A stretch of 64,000 bases of DNA, from positions 1-64,000 of the forward strand of contig JAFGKT010000048.1 of the NCBI GenBank assembly GCA_016928435.1, read 5' to 3'. A program made the translations under genes and the position numbers. The notes beneath the pieces are model-generated. The model was not told where the DNA came from. It saw only the letters and a program-made list of their open reading frames with translations, and searched no databases. Below are positions 54,913 through 63,154 of this stretch, piece after piece (positions within the stretch are counted from its first letter, which is position 1; each line of letters begins with the position of its first letter). The stretch comes from Sedimentisphaerales bacterium (GTDB lineage: Bacteria; Planctomycetota; Phycisphaerae; Sedimentisphaerales; SM23-30).

Positions 54913-55299
54913 TTACGCTGACGACTCATCTAAAGACGCATCTTCAGACAATTCCCCTACAACCTGCTGCCCAACATTCTTAAGTTGCTGAATCTTTCTT
55001 TCCCGCACTATTCCGATGACAGAAAAGGCGATCAGGGCCAGGCCCTGCCACATATTCTGTTTGCCTATTTCGCTTCGGAATTGGGCACGATTCTGCAGAG
55101 CTGTTACAAGCTCTGCCTTTACATCGGAATGAGAAAGATGGGAAGCCATGCTCTCATCCATCTGGATTGACCACTGATCTGGTGAGCGCGACAGAGTTGA
55201 AGCCACAAATGCATCACGTGGGACTGCAATGGTAACGAATTGCATCACGACTGCCATTATGATGCCCAGCAACAATATCAGTATGTAAAAAAGTTTCAT
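54913..55299 (-). CDS. Small membrane protein, 128 residues
   Basis: Not recognised. There are two predicted membrane spans (residues 3-24, LFYILILLLGIIMAVVMQF, and about 84-97, WQGLALIAFSVIGIV) with a polar extracytoplasmic loop between them, and an acidic cytoplasmic tail ending EDASLDESSA. A copy of the leader repeat ends 10 bases before the ATG. It is the first gene of the accessory run. Confidence 0.65.
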   Translation of the reverse strand: MKLFYILILLLGIIMAVVMQFVTIAVPRDAFVASTLSRSPDQWSIQMDESMASHLSHSDVKAELVTALQNRAQFRSEIGKQNMWQGLALIAFSVIGIVRERKIQQLKNVGQQVVGELSEDASLDESSA

Positions 55300-55309
55300 A
55301 ACTCATCAT

Positions 55310-55335
55310 CCCTGTAGCATGCCCTCATCAATCCA
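55310..55335 (-). repeat. Leader repeat, copy 2
   Basis: Second copy, GATGAGGGCATGCTACAGGG on the minus strand, at exactly the same offset from the ATG at 55299. In frame it reads WIDEGMLQG then stop, against WADEGILQG in the other copy. It could therefore also be the remnant of a coding sequence. Confidence 0.65.
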
Positions 55336-55346
55336 TGCTGGATGAC

Positions 55347-56513
55347 TTACCCCCAAGGCTTCACGCGATGTTCGGCTGTTTCCGCCCGCGCCATCACCAC
55401 GTCCAGCCAATCGGACATATCACTCTGGCAACGACGAGTGGTTGCCTCTTTACGCGACTCAGGCAGCGCCAAACGATCACGCAGCGTATTAAAAACCTGG
55501 TCCGGCAATACATCAGCGATCCCGCCCTTTCGGCCTTCGCCATCGGTCGGCCCCATACCCACCACGCGGTCACGATAGCGATCGCGCAACACATCCTTCT
55601 CCAATGAATGTTCGAGACGCACAGCCGCTTTGCCCAACGCCACCGCCAGGGCCGCACTCACATCCGACACACCGACAACGGCGTCACAACTGTTGATCGT
55701 AACCAGCAGTTCGCCCCACGTCATCGCCCCGCAATATGCAGCGTCCGATTGCTTGGCGATTCTGCTATTAACTCCGTGCCATTCCGCGGTGCCGGCCAAT
55801 AGTACCGTCACCCCATGTTTACGCAGCAATTCAACCAAATAAACCCAATGCGCTTCCGGCCAAGCTCTCTCGTGCTGCTCAAAACTCTGCCCCCACAAAA
55901 CCACCAACGATTCATCCTCCGCTAAACGCTTACCCGCCTGCGACGCCGTCAAACGAGGCATCTCCATCCGATACTCCAAACCGCAATTCTGGAACATCTC
56001 CCGCATCGGACAAACATAACCTTCCCCCATACTCCCCGGCAGAACCCGCCTTAAATAACTCAACTGACTATCTTCGTCCACCGGCATCGCGTTACCCTGC
56101 CGGAGATAAAACCCCTTCTGATAGTCACTGTGAATCAAATTCGTTATAGCGCACGTCCGCCGATTCATATCCAGGTTGTACAAACGATCGTATTGATCCG
56201 TCTGTACGTACGCCACGCTCCCAGCGTCCAATGGCAACGCGACATCAACCGAAGCGTTCAGCAATTCCGGATAACTCGTCAAATACGTAATATGGCAATC
56301 AGGAACATCAACCTTCAAACGTTCGACCAACGCGCTGCTCTGCACCACCCGCGCCGCCGAGGTCAATTCCACTATCAAAATCTTTTCGCCCCGCGGACAG
56401 TACGCCTTACATCGGCAACTCGCCCCGCCCCGCGCATGAGGCAAACAAGGACGATCGCCCTTAAAATGCACACACTCCCGCGCTATATTCTGAATCTGTT
56501 CTATGCGGCGCAC
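55347..56513 (-). CDS. Glycosyltransferase family 9-like protein with a Cys-rich head
   Basis: About 388 residues. The N-terminus carries five cysteines in CVHFKGDRPC...CRCKAYC, a likely zinc-binding head seen on planctomycete GT9 proteins, followed by a first Rossmann domain (ILIVELTSAARVVQSSAL). In that first domain the usual GD-LRTTP motif of heptosyltransferases is replaced, so catalysis is uncertain. The second domain has LVVLWGQSFEQHERAWPEAHWVYLVELL and a nucleotide-sugar site near VVGVSDVSAALAVALG. A GTG at 56513 with AGGAAG eight bases upstream is preferred; the ORF track uses a TTG at 56561. Confidence 0.78.
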   Translation of the reverse strand: MRRIEQIQNIARECVHFKGDRPCLPHARGGASCRCKAYCPRGEKILIVELTSAARVVQSSALVERLKVDVPDCHITYLTSYPELLNASVDVALPLDAGSVAYVQTDQYDRLYNLDMNRRTCAITNLIHSDYQKGFYLRQGNAMPVDEDSQLSYLRRVLPGSMGEGYVCPMREMFQNCGLEYRMEMPRLTASQAGKRLAEDESLVVLWGQSFEQHERAWPEAHWVYLVELLRKHGVTVLLAGTAEWHGVNSRIAKQSDAAYCGAMTWGELLVTINSCDAVVGVSDVSAALAVALGKAAVRLEHSLEKDVLRDRYRDRVVGMGPTDGEGRKGGIADVLPDQVFNTLRDRLALPESRKEATTRRCQSDMSDWLDVVMARAETAEHRVKPWG

Positions 56514-56781
56514 TGCAAACACTTCCTTCCAAGCTGGTGTATCTTTCGTCCGATAACCCAATCAAAACCTAAACCGAACGTAACCGCCAAATCTAACATA
56601 GCTGTTCCGCACAAACGCTAATTCAGATAAAGCTACGCTTTTTATTATCGCCCACTGCCGCTGCAACAGACCAAATTTCTACCGGAAACTTCCCCACAAA
56701 AACCATCTTCGACCAACCCCGCCGTTATCGGACTTGAAAACCAAACGCAAAACAAAAAAGCGAACACCAAACACCATCGCG

Positions 56782-57621
56782 TCACTGCGAATCACTCTGG
56801 CAACATCGCTTAGTAAAATCCAACACTAACCGATTGAATTCCTCCGGCCTTTCCATATTGGGCAAATGCGAAACCCCCTCCATCACCAAACTTTCACAGT
56901 TGGGAATCTCCCGCGTCAGCAATTGCGCAATCGCGTGGAACCGCTGCAAATCTCTTTCGCCCACCATCACCAGCGTCGGCGCTGTAACCTGGTCCAATCG
57001 CTCCAGGGCCGGGGGGTCAATCAGATAACCCCGTCCAATAAGCCAATCCCGCCACTCATAGTCATTTACCATCTCCAACAATAGTTCATAAGCAGCAGGG
57101 CAATTCTTGACATCGCGCAGCATCGCGTGGTCCAGCCAAATCCGAACCGCCTCCCGCTTATCACCCCGCTCCAAAGCCTGCTGGGTCGCCAAGATCGGCT
57201 CAGCAAATTCACCTGATATGGCAAAACGAGACAAATCGCTATCCACCAAGATCAAACCACTGGTCCGCTCCGGATGCAGCAAAGCAAAATGCAACGCCGC
57301 GACCCCACCCATCGATGTGCCGCAAACCACTGTCTTTTCAATATTTAGATGATCTAGCAATGCCCGCAAATCGTCAACCGCCGCCCCAATATGCCTGCCT
57401 TTTGCCCCAGATTTACCATAACCCTTCATGTCATAAGCAATTACCGTATGATCCCGCGACAGCTGCCCCACGTTGAACCGCCACATGCGACTGTCCAGCA
57501 TATTGCCGTGAATCAGCACCAAACCAGGCCCTTGCCCGGAAATTTCATAGTACAGTGAGGAGTCGTAAACGTCGATTATACCGTTGTGTAAGGTCAATAT
57601 CGCACCACCATCATGTAACAT
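56782..57621 (-). CDS. Alpha/beta hydrolase
   Basis: About 279 residues, an alpha/beta-hydrolase fold. The oxyanion loop is LVLIHGNML, the nucleophile Ser is in GTSMGG, the acid Asp in GERD, and the His in GVSHLPNMERPEEF. The substrate is unknown; relatives include esterases and haloperoxidase-like enzymes. The ATG at 57621 has GGAG just upstream and gives a normal family N-terminus; the ORF track begins at a TTG 57 bases earlier. Confidence 0.88.
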   Translation of the reverse strand: MLHDGGAILTLHNGIIDVYDSSLYYEISGQGPGLVLIHGNMLDSRMWRFNVGQLSRDHTVIAYDMKGYGKSGAKGRHIGAAVDDLRALLDHLNIEKTVVCGTSMGGVAALHFALLHPERTSGLILVDSDLSRFAISGEFAEPILATQQALERGDKREAVRIWLDHAMLRDVKNCPAAYELLLEMVNDYEWRDWLIGRGYLIDPPALERLDQVTAPTLVMVGERDLQRFHAIAQLLTREIPNCESLVMEGVSHLPNMERPEEFNRLVLDFTKRCCQSDSQ

Positions 57622-57774
57622 CTGCTCCAAGTTAGAATAGAGATTGACCACACCAAAAACCGATTTCTCCCGCGACAATTTCTGTTGCGGAGCCGGTTTA
57701 CAGTGCTTTTAGGAGCAAAAACAGTAATATAAGCCCAATAATCGTGTATGAAGGCCAGCTAAAAGGTTATCTTA

Positions 57775-58968
57775 ATGAATATCACGATGAAAATCTATCG
57801 CACTACAATTTGCCTGTCAACCTCTCTGGTGTGCCTGATGGCTGGGTTAATTCTCAGCGGATGCGGCAACTCCAGCTCGGCTGACACCTCGCCCGCACCG
57901 TCCGAAACACAGTCTCAGACCGCCGAACCATCATCCGAGACGCTGACCCAACCAATCGACGAATCCCCAGAGACACCCACAACGCAAGCCGGCGAAGAAT
58001 CACCCGAAACATCAACTCAAACTCCAACCGACACAACCCAAGAATCGCCGCAACTAAGACCCCAATTCACAGTAGGCACCACCTATCGCCAACAGTTGCA
58101 TCTTATCAGCGACATGACCTTGCCTTTGGGCATACCTAATGCCGATCATAAAGATTCCCGCTTGACCGTTGACTGCCTGCCCACTGCCGTCGATGGCCAA
58201 GGCAACACGCTTGTGGAAGTAACCATCGTGAGCCTGCAGGCATCGATGATCAGCCTATCGGTACAAGCTTCGTACGACAGCGAAAATCCCCCAGCGGATC
58301 TAACGAGATTGGATAATCGAGGACGACATTTCTACGATCTTTTTGACGGTTTGGTTGGTTTGAAGTACACTGCCGTTGTCGATACACATGGATTTGTCGT
58401 GGAACTGCGAGATATTCCCACACGCGTCAGCCAAGCTATGGAAGGACAAATCGAAGGATCGATCGGCGAGGACCAACTGATAATGCTGTTCAGTCGGCAA
58501 AATCTGGAGGATGTTGTCAGTCCGGACTTCTTTGACGGGCTGGGCGAAATTGCAGAGGCGACAGATTCTCATCCCGAACTAAACGCTACTTGGCAGAGCC
58601 AACAATTCGTAATCGTGCCAAGAGCAATACCGGTAGCTGGTGATCAGAACTTTGTTCTGGAAAACTATGAGATTTCCGATGACGGTTCCACCACGGCAAC
58701 AATAAGTTACCGCACCGTAGCCGACCAAGAACGGGCAGCGCAAGCCAACGCCGAAGGCCATTCGGGCGGACTGGAAATCGTACAGGCAGCGATAGTGGGC
58801 CACACCAGCTATTCACTCACCGAAGGACACCCCATCGCAACTAGTGAAGATATGCGAGCGGAAATCCGCACGACGCAGACCGGGCGACGCCAAAGCGAAA
58901 ACCGAAACCGTATCTTCTATGACGTAAAAAGACGCGTGAACTGGATCGAAATCACCAATAGTAACTAG
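57775..58968 (+). CDS. Lipoprotein of unknown function, 397 residues
   Basis: Lipobox LSGC near residue 30 after a hydrophobic signal, so the mature protein should be membrane-anchored. A Ser/Thr/Pro/Glu-rich linker of about 60 residues leads to a beta-rich domain (from QFTVGTTYRQQLHLISDM to KRRVNWIEITN). The way it runs, starting with a hydrophobic-anchored strand and ending with sums over Thr-rich strands, resembles DUF6263-like planctomycete lipoproteins, but I cannot confirm the family. AAAGG lies eight bases before the ATG. It is the first gene of a three-gene unit closed by the terminator at 60362. Confidence 0.78.
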   Translation: MNITMKIYRTTICLSTSLVCLMAGLILSGCGNSSSADTSPAPSETQSQTAEPSSETLTQPIDESPETPTTQAGEESPETSTQTPTDTTQESPQLRPQFTVGTTYRQQLHLISDMTLPLGIPNADHKDSRLTVDCLPTAVDGQGNTLVEVTIVSLQASMISLSVQASYDSENPPADLTRLDNRGRHFYDLFDGLVGLKYTAVVDTHGFVVELRDIPTRVSQAMEGQIEGSIGEDQLIMLFSRQNLEDVVSPDFFDGLGEIAEATDSHPELNATWQSQQFVIVPRAIPVAGDQNFVLENYEISDDGSTTATISYRTVADQERAAQANAEGHSGGLEIVQAAIVGHTSYSLTEGHPIATSEDMRAEIRTTQTGRRQSENRNRIFYDVKRRVNWIEITNSN

Positions 58969-59052
58969 TAAACCTTGACCTAGAAGACTAATAGCGGTAA
59001 AAGGATCAAGGTGTCGCCGTTTTTATAAGTTTTACAATTGGAGAGCAATGCT

Positions 59053-60033
59053 ATGAGAACTGTTAAATTTAACGTTGGTCTGGTGGCTGTCGTGGCTGTA
59101 ATTTGCCTGGGTATCTGTGCGAACTTGAGCGCGATAACCTGTGTATATCAACCCGGCACCTCGGAAACTGTCAGGTACAGTACAACCGATTCATATCGCA
59201 ATTGGGTAGAGATGGGCAATTCCTCTGAACCCAGCCAGATGAGCAGTCGGGTGATCAGTCAATCGGTAACCATGCAGCGCAATGTGCTGTCGGTAGCCGA
59301 GGACGGCTCAGCCCTGATCGAAATCACAATCACCGAAGCCCAAGTAACGCTGGATAAGACCCTGCAGGGCGAAGACTCCACCAGAACCTATCATAGCACA
59401 ACCGAAGAAACCACATCCACTTGGTCCGACGTACCGGCCATCGCCGGGGTCAGCTACCAAATCCGCCAGGCGCCAGACAGCACCGTTCTGGAAATTACAG
59501 GATTGGACGAAGCCAGAGCCGCCCTGGGCATAGGCGCCGAAGGCGGGGTAGTCTCGGAAATACTGAGCGACGAGTTCGTCAGAGCTTGTCATCAACATGA
59601 CTTTATTCTCAGCGGAGTTGAGGTTGACAGCCCGGCTGAAATGATGATCCCCGTTACCAACGTAATGATCAAAGCTCAAGCGATCGAAGAATCATTCACA
59701 GCCGTGGGGATCGACAATAACATGATAGCGGTAATGATCTCCGGCGAACCGATTCATGTATTGCCCGAAGGCATAGCTGAGCCGCCTCAACCGCGTGATT
59801 GGGGCCGTTCGCTGATCAAAGACAGAAGCGATATGAGCGAGTTTGCACTGGCGGGGATCGGTCAATTCAACAGCGAAAGCAATACGGTAATCACTGATAC
59901 CAGCACCACGTCGGCAATGCTGGTGCTGTTGGAAGAAAACGTGTTCCCTAACGCGGCTCCGGAAGGCCAAAGTTCGGGCAACGTCATGTTTACCGCTATC
60001 GATCTTACTGATAGTTACGAAGTCGTCGACTAG
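59053..60033 (+). CDS. Secreted protein related in layout to the preceding lipoprotein
   Basis: A 326-residue protein with a signal peptide (FNVGLVAVVAVICLGICANLSA) but no lipobox. The mature part begins YQPGTSETVRYSTTDSY, parallel to FTVGTTYRQQLHL in the gene before it. It then has alternating strands with conserved ALIEITITEAQVTLD, against TLVEVTIVSLQASM there. The two are probably ancient duplicates. The ATG at 59053 has GGAGAG eight bases upstream; the ORF track starts at a TTG 15 bases earlier. Function unknown. Confidence 0.75.
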   Translation: MRTVKFNVGLVAVVAVICLGICANLSAITCVYQPGTSETVRYSTTDSYRNWVEMGNSSEPSQMSSRVISQSVTMQRNVLSVAEDGSALIEITITEAQVTLDKTLQGEDSTRTYHSTTEETTSTWSDVPAIAGVSYQIRQAPDSTVLEITGLDEARAALGIGAEGGVVSEILSDEFVRACHQHDFILSGVEVDSPAEMMIPVTNVMIKAQAIEESFTAVGIDNNMIAVMISGEPIHVLPEGIAEPPQPRDWGRSLIKDRSDMSEFALAGIGQFNSESNTVITDTSTTSAMLVLLEENVFPNAAPEGQSSGNVMFTAIDLTDSYEVVD

Positions 60034-60091
60034 GATGACGACAAATAAGATACTACGCGGTTGCAGTCTTAAAGCAACCAAGGAGAAAAGA

Positions 60092-60295
60092 ATGTCGGAC
60101 GAATGTGAGTTTCTAAGCAAATGTGGGTTCTTTCAGAATTTCAGTGGTAATTCAGAAACAGTCAAAGAAGGCTGGATAAAGATATTCTGCAAAGACAAAG
60201 ATAAGTCGGAAACCTGCAAGAGAAGCCAGATACGCCGGGAGACAGGCATAGCGCCTCCAGACAATATGACTCCGACCGGCAAGTTGCTCGTATGA
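60092..60295 (+). CDS. Four-cysteine mini-protein, 67 residues
   Basis: Starts MSDECEFLSKCGFFQNFSG and continues to FCKDKDKSETCKRS. The C-x5-C and C-x9-C pattern, with aromatic residues between, is that of small Cys-box proteins which may bind a metal or an iron-sulfur cluster. AGGAG lies six bases before the ATG, much better than the ORF-track start 57 bases upstream. It is the third gene of the unit that ends at the terminator at 60362-60398. Confidence 0.75.
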   Translation: MSDECEFLSKCGFFQNFSGNSETVKEGWIKIFCKDKDKSETCKRSQIRRETGIAPPDNMTPTGKLLV

Positions 60296-60361
60296 CGCTA
60301 TAGATAACCAATAGCACCGACCGCAGTATCCAATTAATTCGATAGCGACAACCAACCAGTA

Positions 60362-60398
60362 AAAGCTCCCGTCCTCAATGGGCTCGGGGGCTTTTTTT
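60362..60398 (+). terminator. Rho-independent terminator
   Basis: AAGCTCCCG pairs with CGGGGGCTT (9 bp, one G-U), with a further short inner stem, followed by seven T. It closes the 57775-60295 unit. Confidence 0.88.
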
Positions 60399-60565
60399 AT
60401 GCTTGGACCCGGTAAATCACCGCCGGCAGATCGACCAACGGCAGATGGTTGACAGCACAGGACAAACGCCTTACCATTGGTAGGCAAGGAAATCACTATG
60501 GACGGAACAAACAATCATCTATTCGAACGGACATTTGCGGACCGATTAACTGCTGGAGGTCAAAG

Positions 60566-62140
60566 ATGAAAATTAACCACAATAAAAACCCCAGAAACAA
60601 CAGCGGTTTTGGCAAAAATTATGTGGTTCTGTTGCTCGCTGTATTTATTACAACTTGTTTGTTGTTTACAGGCGGCGCGCAAGCCATGGAGCAAAACAGC
60701 AAGCGAATCGAACAGCGGCCACAAGAATCTTCATCAGATCAGCAGCTCACTACTCTTGAGGGGCGGTACGGCAGATACACCATTGAATACGACCAGTCTC
60801 AATGGGATGTGGACACCGAGCCGGGGGGCGACATGGAATTTGCGTTTGCTTACCTGGACGCTGAAGTGTACGCGATGATTATAGCGGAGCGGATACCCTT
60901 ATCTCAGGAATATCTGCGCGATATGGTGGTAGAAAACTTTCGTGCTGCGGCAAGTAATGTTCGCGTTTTGGATGAAAGCTCCGAGATTCGCGACGGAATA
61001 ATGCTAATGCGCCTGACAATGTCGGGCAACATAGATGGCATAGGGGTCATCTACCACGGGGTTTATTACACCGGCCAAGCGGGAACTATTCAGGTTGTTA
61101 CATTTGCACAGCGGGATCTATTCGAAGAGTACCGCGGTGTCATGGATGAATTCCTAAATGGCTTCGCAGTGGAAAGAGAAATTGATGATGAGCAGCCGAG
61201 CAGTTCTTCACCAAGAGAGCAAAAGGTAAGGTTGCGAAGTGAATCCGGCACCTATTCGATTGAATATGACCAATCGCGCTGGGAGAGAGATACTGAGACG
61301 GTTGGAGACGAGGAGTTCTTTTTCACCCATCGCGACGGGGATGTTTTCGCGATGATTATAGCTGAGCGAATGATGCTGACTCCGGAGGCGCTGCGCAGCG
61401 TGGTAGTGGACAACTTTCAGGCCGTCGCGGAGAATTTCCGCATGCTTGAGGAAAGCACCGAAACGCACGGCGACATGGAAGTAATGTGTTTGACAATGTC
61501 AGGGATAATAAACGGAGCCCCGACAATCTACCATGGCTACTACTACACAGGCCCAGCTGGAACAATTCAAGTTATCACCATGACAACCCAGAATCTGTTT
61601 GAGCAATACCGCGACGAGATGGAAGAGTTCCTAAATGGTTTTGAAGTGGAGACAGATGTACCCGCAAGCCGATCCAGCCGGAGACAACCGCGCCAAGACC
61701 GCTGGGAAACCGTAACGGGAAGATATGGAACATACTCGCTTGAATACAACTCAGCCTTGTGGGAACCGGACGACATGGTTACAGGAGACCAAGAATTCTT
61801 CTTTTCGTATCTCGGCGGCGAAGCGTATGGCATGATTGTCGCTGAGCGGATGGAATTTTCGCGGAAAAGCTTGCGTGATTTCGTAATAGACAACATCGCG
61901 GCCGCGACAAGCGAATATGAAATCCTGGAGGAGCGAACGGTAACACATAGAGGGGTTCAGATTTTGTGTTTGACAACATCAGCAATAGTCGAGGGCATAC
62001 CTTTGGTGTATTACGGCTACTATTATACAGGAGAACCGGGCACAATCCAGGTGGTAACATTCACAACGCCGAACGTCTTCGATGAATTCCGCGCCGACAT
62101 GCAAGACTTTGTGAATGGACTCACGGTTTTAGAGGATTAG
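60566..62140 (+). CDS. Secreted protein made of three tandem copies of one domain
   Basis: A 524-residue protein with a signal peptide ending GGAQA. Three copies of a 143-residue domain follow, at residues 61-203, 221-362 and 381-523. Each runs from a GRYGxYxIEY-type start, through YAMIIAER, to YYTGxxGTIQVVTF and a final FLNGF or FVNGL. The linkers are short and polar. The pattern is that of a duplicated alpha/beta domain, perhaps a ligand-binding module; no catalytic residues stand out. GGAGGT lies six bases before the ATG. The ORF-track start 117 bases upstream is unsupported. It follows a terminator, so it has its own promoter or is read through. Confidence 0.85.
   Translation: MKINHNKNPRNNSGFGKNYVVLLLAVFITTCLLFTGGAQAMEQNSKRIEQRPQESSSDQQLTTLEGRYGRYTIEYDQSQWDVDTEPGGDMEFAFAYLDAEVYAMIIAERIPLSQEYLRDMVVENFRAAASNVRVLDESSEIRDGIMLMRLTMSGNIDGIGVIYHGVYYTGQAGTIQVVTFAQRDLFEEYRGVMDEFLNGFAVEREIDDEQPSSSSPREQKVRLRSESGTYSIEYDQSRWERDTETVGDEEFFFTHRDGDVFAMIIAERMMLTPEALRSVVVDNFQAVAENFRMLEESTETHGDMEVMCLTMSGIINGAPTIYHGYYYTGPAGTIQVITMTTQNLFEQYRDEMEEFLNGFEVETDVPASRSSRRQPRQDRWETVTGRYGTYSLEYNSALWEPDDMVTGDQEFFFSYLGGEAYGMIVAERMEFSRKSLRDFVIDNIAAATSEYEILEERTVTHRGVQILCLTTSAIVEGIPLVYYGYYYTGEPGTIQVVTFTTPNVFDEFRADMQDFVNGLTVLED
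60746..61174 (+). repeat. Domain repeat 1 of 3
   Basis: First coding copy of the triplicated domain. The DNA copies have diverged, so the triplication is old; the protein pattern stays clear. Confidence 0.8.
61226..61651 (+). repeat. Domain repeat 2 of 3
   Basis: Second copy, closest to the first in its opening (TYSIEYDQSRWERDTE against RYTIEYDQSQWDVDTE). Confidence 0.8.
61706..62134 (+). repeat. Domain repeat 3 of 3
   Basis: Third copy, more distant (TYSLEYNSALWEPDD) but with the same end motif YYYTGEPGTIQVVTF. Confidence 0.8.
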
Positions 62141-62190
62141 ATTTGATCAGGCTGAAACCCCATCCCACAAGCCGAATCCGGCGTGGGTAA

Positions 62191-63012
62191 TCACTCCGGT
62201 TTTTTAAGTTCGTCGGCGGTGGGTAGGTCTTTTAGGTTATTTAGGCCGAAGACTTCCAGGAATTTTTTGGTGGTTCCGTAAAGAAGCGGACGACCGATGA
62301 CTTCGGCGCGGCCGACGATTTTGACGAGGGATTTTTCGATTAGCTGACGCACCATTTCACCCGCGGCGACACCACGAATAGCTTCAATATCGACACGCAA
62401 GATAGGCTGTTTGTAAGCGATGATGGCTAAGGTTTCCAGGGCGGCGGGAGAAAGCTTGGTCTCGCTGCGGACCTTCAACAGCTTACGCAGCCATACATTG
62501 AACTGTGGCAAGGTGAGCATTTGATAACCGCCGGCAATCGTCTCGACGCGAAACGCGCATTCCATTTGGGTGTATTTATCGTTTAGCTCATCGATAATCT
62601 TACGGATTTGTTTAACATCGCCGGTACCCACCATGGCGACCAACTTCTGAGCGGTAACAGGCTCATCGGAAGCGAACAAGATCGCTTCGACTATGGAGGT
62701 GGTGGAGATTTCGGGCTCGTCAGTCTCGTTGGGTTCCTGCGCGTCATCGGTTGCGGCTGGTTCTTGGGACGGTTCGGACTCGGCAGGTTCTTGAGGGCTT
62801 TCCGATTCTGCGGGTTCTTCGATATCGGTTAGCTGCTCGGAAATTTCAGATTGGTCGTCGTCGGGGTCCGCGTCTTCAGGCGCAGCTTGAGCAGAACTGT
62901 CGTCTTCGGGCAAAAGCGACGCCTGGTCGGCTTCGACATCATCCTCGACAGGGCGCCAAGGTTGTTCGTCTTCGTTGAAATCGTCATCGATTTGTTTTTC
63001 TTGCTGATCCAC
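62191..63012 (-). CDS. scpB: Segregation and condensation protein B
   Basis: A 273-residue ScpB, the winged-helix partner of ScpA and SMC in chromosome compaction. The conserved core covers residues of about 105-265: SIVEAILFASDEPVT, YKQPILRVDIEAIRGV and KIVGRAEVIGRPLLYGTT. The first 100 residues are an acidic Glu/Asp/Ser/Pro-rich extension not found in typical ScpB and probably disordered. The GTG at 63012 has GAGGT at a proper distance; the ORF track uses the TTG one codon earlier. scpA is not in the window. Confidence 0.94.
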   Translation of the reverse strand: MDQQEKQIDDDFNEDEQPWRPVEDDVEADQASLLPEDDSSAQAAPEDADPDDDQSEISEQLTDIEEPAESESPQEPAESEPSQEPAATDDAQEPNETDEPEISTTSIVEAILFASDEPVTAQKLVAMVGTGDVKQIRKIIDELNDKYTQMECAFRVETIAGGYQMLTLPQFNVWLRKLLKVRSETKLSPAALETLAIIAYKQPILRVDIEAIRGVAAGEMVRQLIEKSLVKIVGRAEVIGRPLLYGTTKKFLEVFGLNNLKDLPTADELKKPE

Positions 63013-63154
63013 CAATTGACCTCACTATGGAATGCCGTGCTGGCTGAGATATATGCGGTGGGCAAACGAGTTGTCCACCCAACCGGTTATTAATGCTATT
63101 ATGGGGCATAAAAGGGTTTAGATAAAGAAAAAACTGGGGATAGCATATGGGGCC

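Noticed and set aside
51468-55299. Integron cassette array
   Set aside because: Gaps of 30-90 bases between most genes lack attC-like inverted sites, and no integrase is present.
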